Part shown: piece after piece, positions 41,139 through 52,137 of the stretch
How positions within the stretch are numbered: position 1 is the first letter of the stretch
Layout of the letters: the number at the start of each line of letters is the position of its first letter
DNA from: Sporothrix humicola
Taxonomy: Eukaryota; Ascomycota; Sordariomycetes; Ophiostomatales; Ophiostomataceae
DNA: 64,000 nucleotides
Assembly (NCBI GenBank): GCA_021396245.1
Contig: WNYE01000106.1
Coordinates: 56,013 to 120,012 of the forward strand
Direction: 5' to 3'
Translations under genes and position numbers: made by a program
Notes under the pieces: generated by a model
The model's database searches: none
The model's input: only the letters and a program-made list of their open reading frames with translations
What the model was told of the DNA's origin: nothing

Positions 41139-42112
41139 CTTGATACCCTTTTTGGACGAAACTGAAAAGATGAAGGGGAGAAGTTTTACCGAAAAAAAAG
41201 TAAAAAAAAAAAAAATGAAAGAAGGAAACCAGAAACAGACATTCATTGTCAAATCATTATGCACAAATTCACAGTCCTGGGCGAGAGTCATACATCAAAC
41301 GGGGCTTTCTATGGCCGCAGTGTTTGTTGAATGCTTTACTTGGCTGTGCATTATTTGCATTCAATCGAGCGGCGGCTACCGTAAAGTCTAGACCTTGCCC
41401 AGACCTTAAACAAAAGTTTATTTGGACTAGATCTGAGAGTCGATACTGGATCTGTGCCTGGGGCTGAAGATTGCCAAGCTATTAACCCATGGGCAGACGT
41501 TGCGCTCTGTTGCTTTTTGCTGGTTTTGTTTACTTCTTTTCGAGCCAAGCCTTGCCTAGACAATAAACATAAAATAGTGTGCGCCGTAGGGCCTGGGCAG
41601 TCGACCACCAAGCTGGGACAGCTGGAACAGCTGGAACAAGGGGTCGACCAAAGAGACAAGGCGGGATAAAAAAGCAATAAACGCATTCCATCTTGTGTCT
41701 GGGGTGTCGACTAACATAAGAACGAAATATCGTGATAAACTTTCTTCGACGTTGCAATAGATCCAATTCTCAACAGTCAACAGGCAGATGCCGGACTATT
41801 TGCATTTCCTCAACACACCGAACCCAACGAACGAAGATAAACTGGAAGAAAAGTGAAATATGACAGGAGATGAATAAGATACTTGGACAATACAGAATAG
41901 CTATCCGTTGAGATAAAAGCATCGTGAAATGACAAGTCTGTGCGGCCAAATTGGCTGGCGTTGTGGCTGACATGCGAAACGAAACCATTGCGGAATTGGT
42001 TAACACTACACCAAAGAAGAGGAGACATCAAGCTTGGAGCTCATGGAAGCTTCGGTAATTATGTGCTTTCATTCTATTAAATAACTCCAAATACAGAATC
42101 TCGTCACCCACA
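41139..42112. other. Intergenic spacer
   Basis: Promoter of paralogue 2 and 3' region of the aldo-keto reductase gene. It contains an A-rich tract at 41194-41220. I see no gene. Confidence 0.55.
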
Positions 42113-43230
42113 CTAGAAGTGGCCCTCGATCTCGACGGGCTTGTAGGGCTCCTCGAGATAGGCCTCCTCCTCGGCGGTCAGCTCCTTGCCGCGCGCCGAC
42201 AGGGCCTCGTCGAGACGGGCGACCGAGCTAAAACCGATAATGGGTGCCGTGACGCGCTTCATGGTCCAGGCGAGGGCGACCTGCGACATGGTCCAGCCCT
42301 TCTTGGCGGCAATCTCCTCGACGCGCTTGATGATGGTCTCGGCCTCGGGGCGGAGCGGCGTCGCAGCATCGCCGGCCGAGCGGGCGGTGCTTCCGCGAGT
42401 CGACAGAGGGCGGGCCAAAAGTCCCTCGCAGAGAGGCCCCCACGGGATGACAGCCACATTCGTACGGCGGCAGTAGCGGATCATCTCGCGCTCCTCCTCG
42501 CGGTACAGCATGTTGTAGCGGTTCTGCGGCGACGTTAGTGTGTATTTATATGAAAATTGTGTTGAGAAAAGAGGCGTACCTGCATCGCCACGAATTTCGT
42601 CCACCCATTCTTCTCAGCGCAGAACTGCATCATGGCAAACTCGTGGGCCCACATGGAGGAGGCGCCAATGTAGCGAATCTTGCCGGCGGTCACGAGATCG
42701 TGGAGGGCGCGCATGGTCTCCTCGATGGGCGTGTCGGGGTCGAAGCGGTGGATCCAGAAGAAGTCGAGATAGTCCGTCTCGAGCCTCTCCAGCGTGTTGT
42801 TGACGGCCGTAAAGAGGGCCGTCCGCGACAGGCCAAACTGGTTGACATAGTCCTTGGTGCTGCGCAGCTCGTTGAGGATCGGGTAGGCGTGGAACTGCTG
42901 CTCGCCGACACAGCTGTAGGCCTTGCTCATCAGCACCAGCTTATGGCGCGGGATCTTGTACTCGCGGATGGCCTGGGCAATGACGCGCTCCGAGTCGCCG
43001 TTGGAGTAGATGTTGGCCGTGTCCCAGGTGTTGACGCCGCGGTCGTAGGCCGCCTTGAGCAGGGGCAGCGCCTTTTCCGGGCCCACGACCCAGTCGGCCC
43101 ACTCCGGGTTGCCGATGCTCATGCAGCCGACAATGGGCCGGGACACTCGCAGGCCGCTGTCGCCTACACGGACATAGTCGACCTTGGTCTCCTCGAGGGA
43201 CTTGGCCACGCCGGGCGGGAGGGCAACCAT
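42113..43230 (-). CDS. Aldo-keto reductase
   Basis: Exon 1 is 43230-42580 and exon 2 is 42523-42113. The 56-nt intron (42579-42524) has donor GTACGC, branch CACTAAC and acceptor CCGCAG, and splicing joins FVAMQ to NRYNMLYREEE. The 353-residue product is a TIM-barrel NADPH-dependent reductase with the catalytic tetrad Asp70, Tyr75, Lys103 and His161 (contexts NTWDTANIYSNGDSE, LMSKAY, FFWIHRFD). It also has the C-terminal cofactor segment SQVALAWTMKRVTAPIIGFSS. It belongs to the aryl-alcohol dehydrogenase-like/YakC-type branch, which reduces aldehydes and small sugars. It acts in the cytosol with no targeting signal. The position next to aldolase, permease and sialidase allows a role in reducing an aldose or aldehyde cleavage product; this is inference. 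Confidence 0.88.
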
Positions 43231-44487
43231 TGTAGTGGGGGTGTGGAGGGTGATTTCTTGAAGAGAATGAGACCTAGAATGGGACTGTAAGGGCAGGGGA
43301 ATGTGTTTTGGAAAACAACGTAAACAAAGGGTATCTTCGGACGTTCGAATGCTACTTTCTTCAGATATGATGTCGACGATACCTACCATCTTTCTATGGC
43401 TGACGTAGCTTTTATAAGGTGTGTCAACAATCTCCTATTTGGGATAGATGTTGCCCCTCGTTTGTTTGATTTTTCTTTGATTTACTCTACTTTATTTTTC
43501 AAACCTGTCCGTCTTCTGCCCAACCCCTCTCTCGGCTGTTGTCCGATGATATCGATAGACATCTGTTGCGATTGGAGTTGGAGACCTCCAAGGGTTGGAG
43601 GCGATATGATGTTGGAGACATGGAGGCGGAGACGGAGACGATGTGGATGGTCAATTTGGACGCGACATAACAAGGCTAGTCTAAGCCGCACACCAAAGTA
43701 CACCACCACTAACAACACAGACTTCCGACTACATCGCAACGTTAGCCGACCGCATCGGCACCACAACGTCGGTTCTTTCTGAGGGAGACAATATAGGCAA
43801 TCTGTCAAATACACACTCAGATGCAGAATCCCATGACTGGTCACTATCAGACTAGTTTGTGTCCGTACCTGTTTATCAACATTATCGTGGCGACGGCAGA
43901 AAGCCAAAATGCGGGGGAATCCACTTTTGCAATCAACACTCTTGGTACGGAGCACTCTCCACTGATGACGACGTAGCAATCAAAGACCCGATGCCAAGAG
44001 GGAGAAGTGAAGCTATTCACAGGCGATAGTGGTCTGTGTGATAGCAGCGTAGAGACAATAGTAACAAGAGTAGAATAATTCGGTCCGTAGTTAGACGATA
44101 GTATCCTTTGATTCTGATGGCAAGTGCCTGCCATGTTGTCTATTTTCTCTTCTTTGAGAAGTCAGCTTGTCGATCAATTCATGGCACGACAAACAAGGCA
44201 ATCTAGTCGTGTAAGTGATGCCTCCTTTCGATTGTCAACATCTCTGACCACCAACCACCGACTACCGTACGCCTTGTACCGCTCGCCTCGTTTCTCGTTT
44301 CTCGTTCCTCGTTCATCGTCCCGACTTGTTCGGAGTATAAATACAAGCAGTTGAGTTCCCGACGAAACAAGAAAATCCGGGGAAGGTCCACAGCCACGAG
44401 GACAAGCACCAGACAGCAATTCCATTACTCAATATTTTCTCACCCCGGATTTCATTTGATTTTTTTTAATAATTTGTCTTCTACACG
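43231..44487. other. Divergent promoter region, AKR/sialidase
   Basis: Head-to-head 1.26 kb spacer. It holds a TATAAATA box at 44336-44343 for the sialidase gene, one GTGTAAGTG at 44209-44217 about 270 bp before the sialidase ATG, and a tandem TCTCGTTYCTCGTT run near 44290-44315. No gene is seen. Confidence 0.55.
44336..44343 (+). promoter_or_regulatory. TATA box of sialidase gene
   Basis: TATAAATA about 145 bp before the ATG at 44488, followed by a purine-rich then T-rich leader. It is a good match to the consensus in position and sequence. Confidence 0.55.
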
Positions 44488-45753
44488 ATGCTTTCCTCCC
44501 TCCTGTCTGGCCTCGGCCTCTGTGCCGCTCTAGCCACGGCTGCCCCGGCGGCAACCAACGCCAACGTGCTCACCAACATGACGCTGGCAACGGCCGGTTC
44601 GGGTCCGTACAACTACTACCGGATCGTGTCCCTCCAGAGTCTGGGCAATGGCGTCTTGTTGGCAGCCTTTGACGGCCGCCCGACCGGCGCCGACGCCCCC
44701 CAGCCGAATGCGATCCTCCAGCGCAGCAGCACCGACTACGGCGCCACCTGGGGCGACATCACCTACATTGCCAAGGGCCAGCCGGCCAACACGACGACGG
44801 GTGCGCTGGCCTACGGCTTCAGCGATCCCAGCTACATTCTGGACAAGACGACTGGAACGGTGTTCAACTTCCACGTCTTCTCCAAAGACCAGGGCTTTGC
44901 GGGCAGCGTGCTGGGCAACGACGACACGAACCGCAACGTGCTGAGCGCGGAGGTGTCTGTGTCGACGGACGGCGGCCTCAGCTGGTCGACGGACCCGACG
45001 AACCAGCCGAACCTGCCGCCGGTGGCGTCCAGCCAAGTCGGAGCACCTCCCCTCCTCACGAAAGCGGTCAAGCCCAACGGGTCGGCCGTGGGCAGCGTGA
45101 GTGATGTCGGCGCTGTGCTGGGCGAGTTTGCCGCTTCTGGGCAGGGCATCCAGCTGCAATATGGCACGCATGCCGGCCGGCTCATCCAGCAGTATCTCGG
45201 CCGCGTCGTGCAGACGAGCGGCAGCGTCGTCTACCAGGCTTACAGCGTGTACTCGGATGACAACGGCGCCACGTGGCAGATGGGCACGCCGGTGGGCACG
45301 GGCATGGACGAGAACAAGGTCGTCGAGCTGTCCAACGGCACGGTCATGCTCAACTCGCGGCCCAGCGACGGCAGCGGCTACCGCAAGGTGGCGCTGTCCA
45401 ACGATGGGGGGTTGACGTACTCGACGCCCCGCAGCGAGACGCAGCTGCCGGACCCCGCCAACAATGGCCAGATCTCGCGGCTGTACCCCGACGCGGCCGA
45501 GAACTCGGCGCAGGCCAAGGTGCTGCTGTTCTCCAACGCCAACAGCAAGACGGCGCGGGTCAACGGCACGGCGCGCTTCTCGTGCGACGACGGCAACACG
45601 TGGTCGTCGGGCACGGTGTTCAGTGCGGGCGCGACGGCGTACTCGACGATCACGGCGCTGGGCGACGGCACGGTCGGGCTGTTTTACGAAGGACTCAACA
45701 ACCAGCTCATCTACCTGCGCGTCAACACGGCCTACCTGGGTGTGAACTGTTAG
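44488..45753 (+). CDS. Secreted GH33 exo-alpha-sialidase (sialidase/Kdnase)
   Basis: The 421-residue intronless product has a signal peptide (cleavage near ATAAPA, residue ~20) and a six-bladed-propeller sialidase domain. The YRI motif gives the first catalytic-triad Arg (Arg45). Asp62 in FDGRP is the likely acid/base. Arg231 (AGRLIQ) and Arg291 (NSRPSD) fit the other triad arginines, Glu280 fits the Glu partner, and Tyr400 in FYEG fits the nucleophile. Five Asp-boxes (S-x-D-x-G-x-T-W) lie at 81-88, 159-166, 256-263, 304-311 (W replaced by Y) and 365-372. Fungal members studied in Aspergillus prefer Kdn over Neu5Ac. It would release terminal sialic acid/Kdn from glycoconjugates outside the cell. 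AATAAA lies at 45844, about 90 bp after the stop. Convergent with a Zn2Cys6 regulator gene. Confidence 0.9.
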   Translation: MLSSLLSGLGLCAALATAAPAATNANVLTNMTLATAGSGPYNYYRIVSLQSLGNGVLLAAFDGRPTGADAPQPNAILQRSSTDYGATWGDITYIAKGQPANTTTGALAYGFSDPSYILDKTTGTVFNFHVFSKDQGFAGSVLGNDDTNRNVLSAEVSVSTDGGLSWSTDPTNQPNLPPVASSQVGAPPLLTKAVKPNGSAVGSVSDVGAVLGEFAASGQGIQLQYGTHAGRLIQQYLGRVVQTSGSVVYQAYSVYSDDNGATWQMGTPVGTGMDENKVVELSNGTVMLNSRPSDGSGYRKVALSNDGGLTYSTPRSETQLPDPANNGQISRLYPDAAENSAQAKVLLFSNANSKTARVNGTARFSCDDGNTWSSGTVFSAGATAYSTITALGDGTVGLFYEGLNNQLIYLRVNTAYLGVNC

Positions 45754-45881
45754 GTGGAGGAAGAAGACATGGAAGGGATCTACATGTTCAACACGTGTGG
45801 AGGGATGGTGATGGTAGCAAATGGTATCATTGTGGATTATGTAAATAAAGTAGCTAGTAAAATAAAGCATAGAATTCCGTG

Positions 45882-47891
45882 CTAGACAATAGCAAACGTC
45901 GTGTTGAACAGCTCGAGACAGACGGACCGAATGTCCACTCGCCATCCCGCTTCTTGTTGCCGTGTCTGAATTTCCTGCAGCACATTGGCCGTCATGTTGG
46001 CGTTGGTGACCAGATGGTGCAAACTCCGAATCGTCTTGAGGATCCAGCGGCACTCGTCGGCGTCGTCCTCCTCGCTGCCCCACAGAAAGAGCGGCCACAG
46101 CATGTTGACCATGATGTGGTTCTTCTCGCCGTCGTTGGCGCTGTTGTCGACCATGGCGTGCACCATTTGCTTGATCTTGTCCATGGCCGTCAGCATGGTC
46201 TGCGAGCGCGCCAGGTGGCGGTGGGCAACGCGGTGCAGGTGGATGTAGCAGGCGTAAAAGTTGGCCAGATACGTCTGGTACGAGCGGACGATGGCCGATG
46301 CCAGCGATGGGGCCAGCAACGAGACCATGCTGTCGCTGTCAGACGACTCGCCGACGGCCGCGTCCATAATGGCTGGCCGCCTCGCGTACAATGCCTGCAG
46401 ATCCTTGAGGATGGTCGCCGCAATGGCCATCACCTCCGTCTCGTCCTCGACACTCCCCCGGCTGCGGTGGGCATGCGCAATCCGCGTGATGCGCACCGTC
46501 AGCGTCTGCACTTCTTGGTAGAAAACAATGCCGGGCTGGCACAGCATCTCGTAAATCACCTCGTGCGCCGAGCTCGTCTCGGGCGTGCCTTCTGTCCGCT
46601 CCCCAGCGTTTTGAGCGCCACTCTCGCCCGGCGGCGTGCTCGGCGTCAGCGGATAGATGATGCCTGACGTGTCGTTCACAAGAAGTCCTTGGCCGCCGGC
46701 CGACGCTGCTCTTGCATCCAGCAGCCGGATCCACGACACGATCCGCTGTTCTACACTCCCCAACGCGCCCACCCCGCCGGCCAGCTGGATCACCCGGTGC
46801 GCCTTTTCCAGGTTAGCGCACGCCATCTCGAGCTGGCCCGTAAGCAGATTAATGTACGTCAGAAAGAAGATTGTGGCCAGCACGTGGCGCATGTCGTTTC
46901 GGTGTCTCGTTTCGGTCCTAGCTCCACTCGCCGTCGCAGTCCCTTCGGCGTCAACCCGCTCAGCGAGTGCCTGCGCTGCCTGGTCGTAGTACCGCTTGTA
47001 CTGCACGCGCGCCGCCGTTGTCGACGCCTGGATTGTCGCAAACGCGCTCAATGCCGCCCGGAACATGGGCGACGCCGTCGCCATCCGGTGAAAGAGCGCC
47101 TTGACGGATGCACACTTTGGTCCGTTTTCGATCGGGTCCAGGATCGGCGGCAGGTCCAGCGAGAGGTCGATATCCGGAAGGGGCAGAGGCGCCTCCGCCA
47201 CCGTGTTGTGCACCACCGCGCCGTGCGCATCCGTCTGCGGCGGCGACTGCGTCGGCGCAGGCGCCGACAGCAGCCATTCTTGCTGGGCAGCGGCCTGTTC
47301 TTGCAGTTGTTGATCTTGGCCGGTGGCCTCGATGCCCGCCATGGGCATCGACGAGAAGTCGTTGACGCCGATCCCGTTCATCCCGCCCATCCCGCCAACA
47401 CTCACCGGCGGAAAGTAAATGTCTTGGAATGACGACAGGTCCAGCGTGCCGTCGACAATGGACTGCGCAAAGTCAAACAGGCCAGAGTTGGGGCTTTCGT
47501 TGCTGTCGCCCGTGGCCGTGTTGCTGTTGCTGTTCGCCGTAGCTGTTACGCTGGCACTCACACTCGCAGCACTCGCGCTGTCGCTGTGCGGCGAGTCGGA
47601 CATGGTGCTGGATTGCGCCGGTGCTGGCTGTTGGGACTGTGGTTGATGAGACTGCGACGATGACGACTGCGTCGTCGACTCCTTCCACACGCAGTCAAAC
47701 CTCAACCTCTGACAGTGATAACACCGCGGCCGCTGCTCGTTGCACCGGACTTTGCGCCGCTTGCACGTCAGGCAGCCGTTGCGCGACCGGCGGCGGGTTG
47801 AGTCGGTTGATGAAGTGTTATCTGTGTTGTTGTTTGATGAACTGGCTCCTGGTCCGCCACGTTCGCGCGGGAGGAGAGGTTGGGAGGTCAT
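45882..47891 (-). CDS. Zn2Cys6 fungal transcription factor
   Basis: The 669-residue product has a classical binuclear cluster at residues 40-67: C-x2-C-x6-C-x6-C-x2-C-x6-C (Cys 40, 43, 50, 57, 60, 67) preceded by basic residues (RRRSRNG). A Gln/Ser/Pro-rich linker follows and then a long helical region (~260-669) of the fungal-specific transcription factor domain type (LATIFFLTYINLLTGQLEMACANL, in two parts; LLDARAASAGGQGL; MLWPLFLWGSEEDDADECRWI). It ends in ELFNTTFAIV. ATG 47891 is used; an in-frame ATG 15 codons upstream (47936) is an alternative. It is nuclear and binds CGG-type half-sites. Its 3' end faces the sialidase gene 128 bp away, so it could be the local regulator of the 33-48 kb block, but self-cluster control is unproven. 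Confidence 0.9.
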   Translation of the reverse strand: MTSQPLLPRERGGPGASSSNNNTDNTSSTDSTRRRSRNGCLTCKRRKVRCNEQRPRCYHCQRLRFDCVWKESTTQSSSSQSHQPQSQQPAPAQSSTMSDSPHSDSASAASVSASVTATANSNSNTATGDSNESPNSGLFDFAQSIVDGTLDLSSFQDIYFPPVSVGGMGGMNGIGVNDFSSMPMAGIEATGQDQQLQEQAAAQQEWLLSAPAPTQSPPQTDAHGAVVHNTVAEAPLPLPDIDLSLDLPPILDPIENGPKCASVKALFHRMATASPMFRAALSAFATIQASTTAARVQYKRYYDQAAQALAERVDAEGTATASGARTETRHRNDMRHVLATIFFLTYINLLTGQLEMACANLEKAHRVIQLAGGVGALGSVEQRIVSWIRLLDARAASAGGQGLLVNDTSGIIYPLTPSTPPGESGAQNAGERTEGTPETSSAHEVIYEMLCQPGIVFYQEVQTLTVRITRIAHAHRSRGSVEDETEVMAIAATILKDLQALYARRPAIMDAAVGESSDSDSMVSLLAPSLASAIVRSYQTYLANFYACYIHLHRVAHRHLARSQTMLTAMDKIKQMVHAMVDNSANDGEKNHIMVNMLWPLFLWGSEEDDADECRWILKTIRSLHHLVTNANMTANVLQEIQTRQQEAGWRVDIRSVCLELFNTTFAIV

Positions 47892-49847
47892 GATGGGCGT
47901 GGTAATGATGAATGTATATAGATGCGTTGCTGACAAGAGGTGAGGAGAGGTGAGGAGACGTGGATGGAAATGTTATCACAGGCCAGATACGGCTGAAAAC
48001 AATCAAGCACAAGAAAAAGATAGAAAGATAGAAAGATAGTCGGAGGAGATCCCCTCTCGAGACTCCCCCTCTTACTTGCTCGACCTTTCCTCCACAGCGG
48101 AGCCACGTGAAGAGCGACCTCCTTTACAACAAAAACATTACACACGCTTATCATGGTCAGGTCCACACAGTTAGTGTGGCGGCCGTAGTCTACAGAATTA
48201 TTGTATGGAGACCTTACTGCCCATAGTACGGAGAGTCTCTCCATGATAGGGAGGTGGATTCTACGGGTATTTTGGTCGAAAAGCACCAGTGGCGATTTGC
48301 GGAGTGCCGATGCCGTGTTGACACCCATTTACAGGGCTTTGTGGGCTCAGGTTTAGGGGCTCTCTCTCCCTTTTTTTCAATTTGCCCATTCTTTCCCTCT
48401 GTTTGTCTCTTTGTCTTTCTCCTCCTTTTGCTCCCTTGAATTTGGCCATTTTCTACTTTTTTTGGAGGCCAGTTGTCGCTAGTCTCAGTTTGGTGCTGCA
48501 TTCGTGTGATAGCAGGTTTTCGTCGCGTTTCGTTCAGGTGGTCGTTCTTTTTTTGTTTGTTCGTGGATTTGGAGACCGGCCGGCATTTCAGGGAGGAGGT
48601 TGAGAGTTTCGATTGAATTGATCGAATCTGTTCTTCACTTCATTGTCAGTAATTGCCACTCCTTTTGACAAGACTATCTGGTCAAACAAGGTCAAAGAAT
48701 ACATACCTTCGAGAAAAGAGGCCACCAACTACCAAAATGATTGCCGTCATTGCCAATACGTGAAAGTGGAGTGCGGGGGTTGTGCAGAAAGTGGACGTGA
48801 AAGTGACAGAACAACAACACGACAAAACAATATGCCCATGTTCCGTCAACCATTCTTTGGGGAAGGGAGTGATCGACTAACCTGTATTGGACTTTTTGGA
48901 CTTTGTCTCGTGGAGGTGGGATCATCAGGGCGAGTCGTGTTCTGGCAGTTGACTTGGGACCGTTCACCTTTCAGGGTAGCATTTGTTGTCGATATGTCGA
49001 AGGCTCAAGACGGGATAACGGATAAGATAGAAGAGGCATCTTTCATTTTTAAGATACCACATTCTATTTGTACAGATTGAGAATGGTCGACGATACAGAT
49101 GTTGACCAAAACTTGATTCCATGATGTTTTCTGAGAAGCACATGCCAAGCAACTCCCAACCGTCGACTCTCGACACCCGCTGCTCGACACTGTCGGGCCA
49201 CGCCACCACCGACACCACCGACATTCGCTACAGCTGGGTCGACGCAAGGTCGAGTGTCCCTCGAAATAACCGACCGCGTCGGAACGCTGCCAGTTGGCCA
49301 ATCGCTGTGGGGGACGTCGACAGACGCTACAGAGACACTACAGAGACGCTACCGAAGACCACCAACACCAAATCCAGCCAATCGTATAACGCGAATGGCC
49401 GTTTCTGAAATAGGAAGTTTCTCCATCACGATAGACGACAGGGGAGCTGTGCCCCACGAGAGCTTTGGAGCTCGAGATGCGACGACGAGATGAGATGCGA
49501 CAGCAGACGCGACAGGAGAGGATAACGCTGTAGTTTTATGCAGAAGCGACGTCGTCTGTCCCTTGTAAATATACTTGTTAAATAGACGTTGAATTGCCTC
49601 CTTGGGTAATGAGTAGCACATATGTATCATATTCTCCATTCTCGGAATAGTGTGGCATATCTTGACCAATTCTCAGAGTCCAGGGTCCTGTGCTGCGCTT
49701 GAAGATTTGCGAAAGTCGGAGAATATTGTGTCTCAGAGTCTTCCCCGTGTGTTTGCATCATATCAGTGTCAAGTGTTATCACACTCTATTTGCCCCTCTT
49801 CCTCTGTCAACATCACCATCCGACAACACTCCCATCTCACAGACATC
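47892..49847. other. Divergent spacer, regulator/DMFase-like gene
   Basis: A 1.96 kb head-to-head promoter region. Open frames such as 48643-49080 (+) show no domain or coding character. No TATA box or RNA gene is evident. Confidence 0.55.
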
Positions 49848-52137
49848 ATGGCCCTCCAACAAGACAAGGACTACCCGGCGGAAATCATTGGTTATGCCGA
49901 GCCGTGGATTGTTGCACCGGGCGACACTGTCCAGATCAAGGTCAGTCCCACACGATAATCCATCTGAATCCATCTGAATGCGCCCCCTAACGACTTAGGT
50001 CTCCTGCACAGAACCCGAGTACACGTACCGCACGGTTCGCCTGATCCAGGGCATCGATCTCGAGCACTCTCCCAAAAAGGTGGAGGAAGAAGTGACGACC
50101 ATCCCGCGAGGGACTCGGAGTGGCAGGTTCCAGACGGCACGACCAGGCTCGTACGGCCGTGTTCCCAGCTGGTGTCCTCCAGGGACGACGGGCGGCCTGC
50201 AGGTGTCTTTTTATGTGCAGCCATGGCTGCTGGCGTGTCCACCCGAGCAGACGCTTGTGTCGACGCTGGATGCAAAGGCAAATACGGGATTCGGCATCAC
50301 AGTCAACAAACAGGGGTCGCTCGACATTAGCGTGGGCAACGGACGCAGTATCGAGACGGTTGAGACGGGCCTGAATCTGGAGCTCAAGGTGTGGGCAAAA
50401 GTCAAGGTTGTCATTGATGGGAGGAAGGTGACGGTCGCCATTACACCCACAGCATTCCGCGCGGAAGCCGTGCCGGCACCAACATCGTCAGAGTCGACGC
50501 TCAAATCAGATGCCCAACCCTTTACCGCGGCCCCGCTTCTGTTGGCAGCCACCCAAGCAGAGGGAAAGCTTGTCACAAACTACTTCAACGGACGACTTGA
50601 TGGACTGTCTTTGAAGACACTGGACAGTCCATCCACCCTGGCCAAGTACAACTTTGCGCTGGAGATGCCCAGCAACCGCATCATCGACACGTCCGGCCAC
50701 GGCCGTCATGGCACACTGGTCAATGCCCCCACGCGCGCCGTCACGGGCCACGACTGGGACGGCTCCGAGTCGGACTGGACAAAGGCCAAGTTTGGGTATG
50801 GCGCCATCCACTTCCACGACGACGACATGGACGATGCCGATTGGGAGACGGATTTCACCGTGACCATCCCAGAGTCGGCACGTTCTGGGGCTTACGCGGT
50901 CGAGGTCGAGACGACCAACGGCAAATACAAGGACTCCATCACGTTCTTTGTCCGGCCGAACAAGTGGAAGGAATCGAATGCCAACAAAGTCTGTCTTGTG
51001 TTTTCGACGCTCACCTACCTGGCCTATGCCAACGAGAGACTTTATGACACAACCCGCGTCAACACGGCCGATCTGGGTCCTGGCTTCGACATTGAAAAGA
51101 CAGTCAAGAGTGCCGAGTTTTACAAGATGCGCCGCCGCACCGACCTGGGGCTGTCGTGCTATGACCGGCACAATGACGGGTCAGGCGTCTGTTTTTCCAC
51201 CGCAAAACGGCCCATTCTCAACATGCGCCCGGGCTACATCATGTGGGCGTTCTCGCGGCCGAGAGAATTTTCGGCAGACTTGTTCATGCTCGGCCTCTTG
51301 GAGCAACAAGGCATTCCCTACGAGATCCTGACCGACCACGACCTCCACGAGCGCGGCGCCTCTGCCCTCCACGGCTTTGGGGCCGTCATGACCGGCTGCC
51401 ACCCCGAGTACCCGACCCTGCAGTCGTTTGGGGCCTACAACGCCTACGCCAGGAGTGGCGGCTGCCTCATGTACATGGGCGGCAACGGCTTCTACTGGGT
51501 GGGCGCTGTGAACTCTCGGGAAGCACCCCACCGCCTCGAGATCCGCCGCGGCGACGTCGGCGTCCGCCCCTACTCGCTGCCCGGCGGTGAGCACGTCACC
51601 TGCATGGCCGGCCAAAGGGGCGGCCTGTGGCGGTCGCGCGGCCTGAGCTGCAACACCCTGTTTGGCATCGGGTTCTGTGCACAGGGGACTGGGCTGGGTG
51701 TGCCTTTCAGGAGGACTAAAGCGTCGAAAGACGACCAGTACAAGTGGATCTTTGACGGCGTCACTGACGAGGGAGAGGCCGGCCTCTTTGGCGTCCACGG
51801 CTTCGGCGGCGGCGCGTCCGGCGACGAGATTGACCGTTTTGATATTGCGAATGGCAGCCCCGCCGCCGCCGTCGTCCTGGCCACCAGCACCGGCCACAGC
51901 GACGACTTTGGCATTGCCATCGAAGACCTAAGCTACCCGGCCCTCGACACCCTGGGCACCCAGACCGACCGCGTCCGCAGCGACGTCGTCTTCTACAAGA
52001 CCACCGGCGGCGGCGCCGTCTTCAGTGTCGGTAGCATTAACTGGTACTGCTCGCTGGCCTGGGACGCCTACGAGAACAACATTGCGCGGCTGACACTGAA
52101 TGTCGTGCGCGGGTTTTTGGCGGGGAAGCACAAGTAG
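49848..52137 (+). CDS. N,N-dimethylformamidase large-subunit-like amidohydrolase
   Basis: Exon 1 is 49848-49940 (31 codons, MALQQDKDYPAEIIGYAEPW) and exon 2 is 49999-52137. The 58-nt intron (49941-49998) has donor GTCAGT, branch CCTAAC and acceptor CTTAG, and joins QIK to VSCTEPEY. The 743-residue product follows the bacterial DMFase beta-subunit plan. An N-terminal beta domain contains PWIVAPGDTV. A concanavalin/LamG-like sandwich lies at ~100-270 (IIDTSGHGRHGTL). The C-terminal domain has KVCLVFSTLTYLAYANERL, SGGCLMYMGGNGFYW, LEIRRGDVG, GGLWRSRGL and FGIGFCAQG, the conserved core of PF20254-type proteins. The Paracoccus enzyme is an iron-dependent hydrolase of formamides; the fungal substrate is unknown. 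No small-subunit gene is seen nearby. No signal peptide, so cytosolic. Confidence 0.85.

Noticed and set aside
44530..46098. 522-codon minus-strand open frame covering the sialidase gene
   Set aside because: It is the antisense shadow of a GC3-rich gene: Arg/Val/His-rich, no domain, and it runs on into the regulator's 3' end. The plus strand has all sialidase motifs.
48643..49080. 145-codon plus-strand frame in the regulator/DMFase spacer
   Set aside because: No domain, no codon bias, no neighbour support; likely chance.
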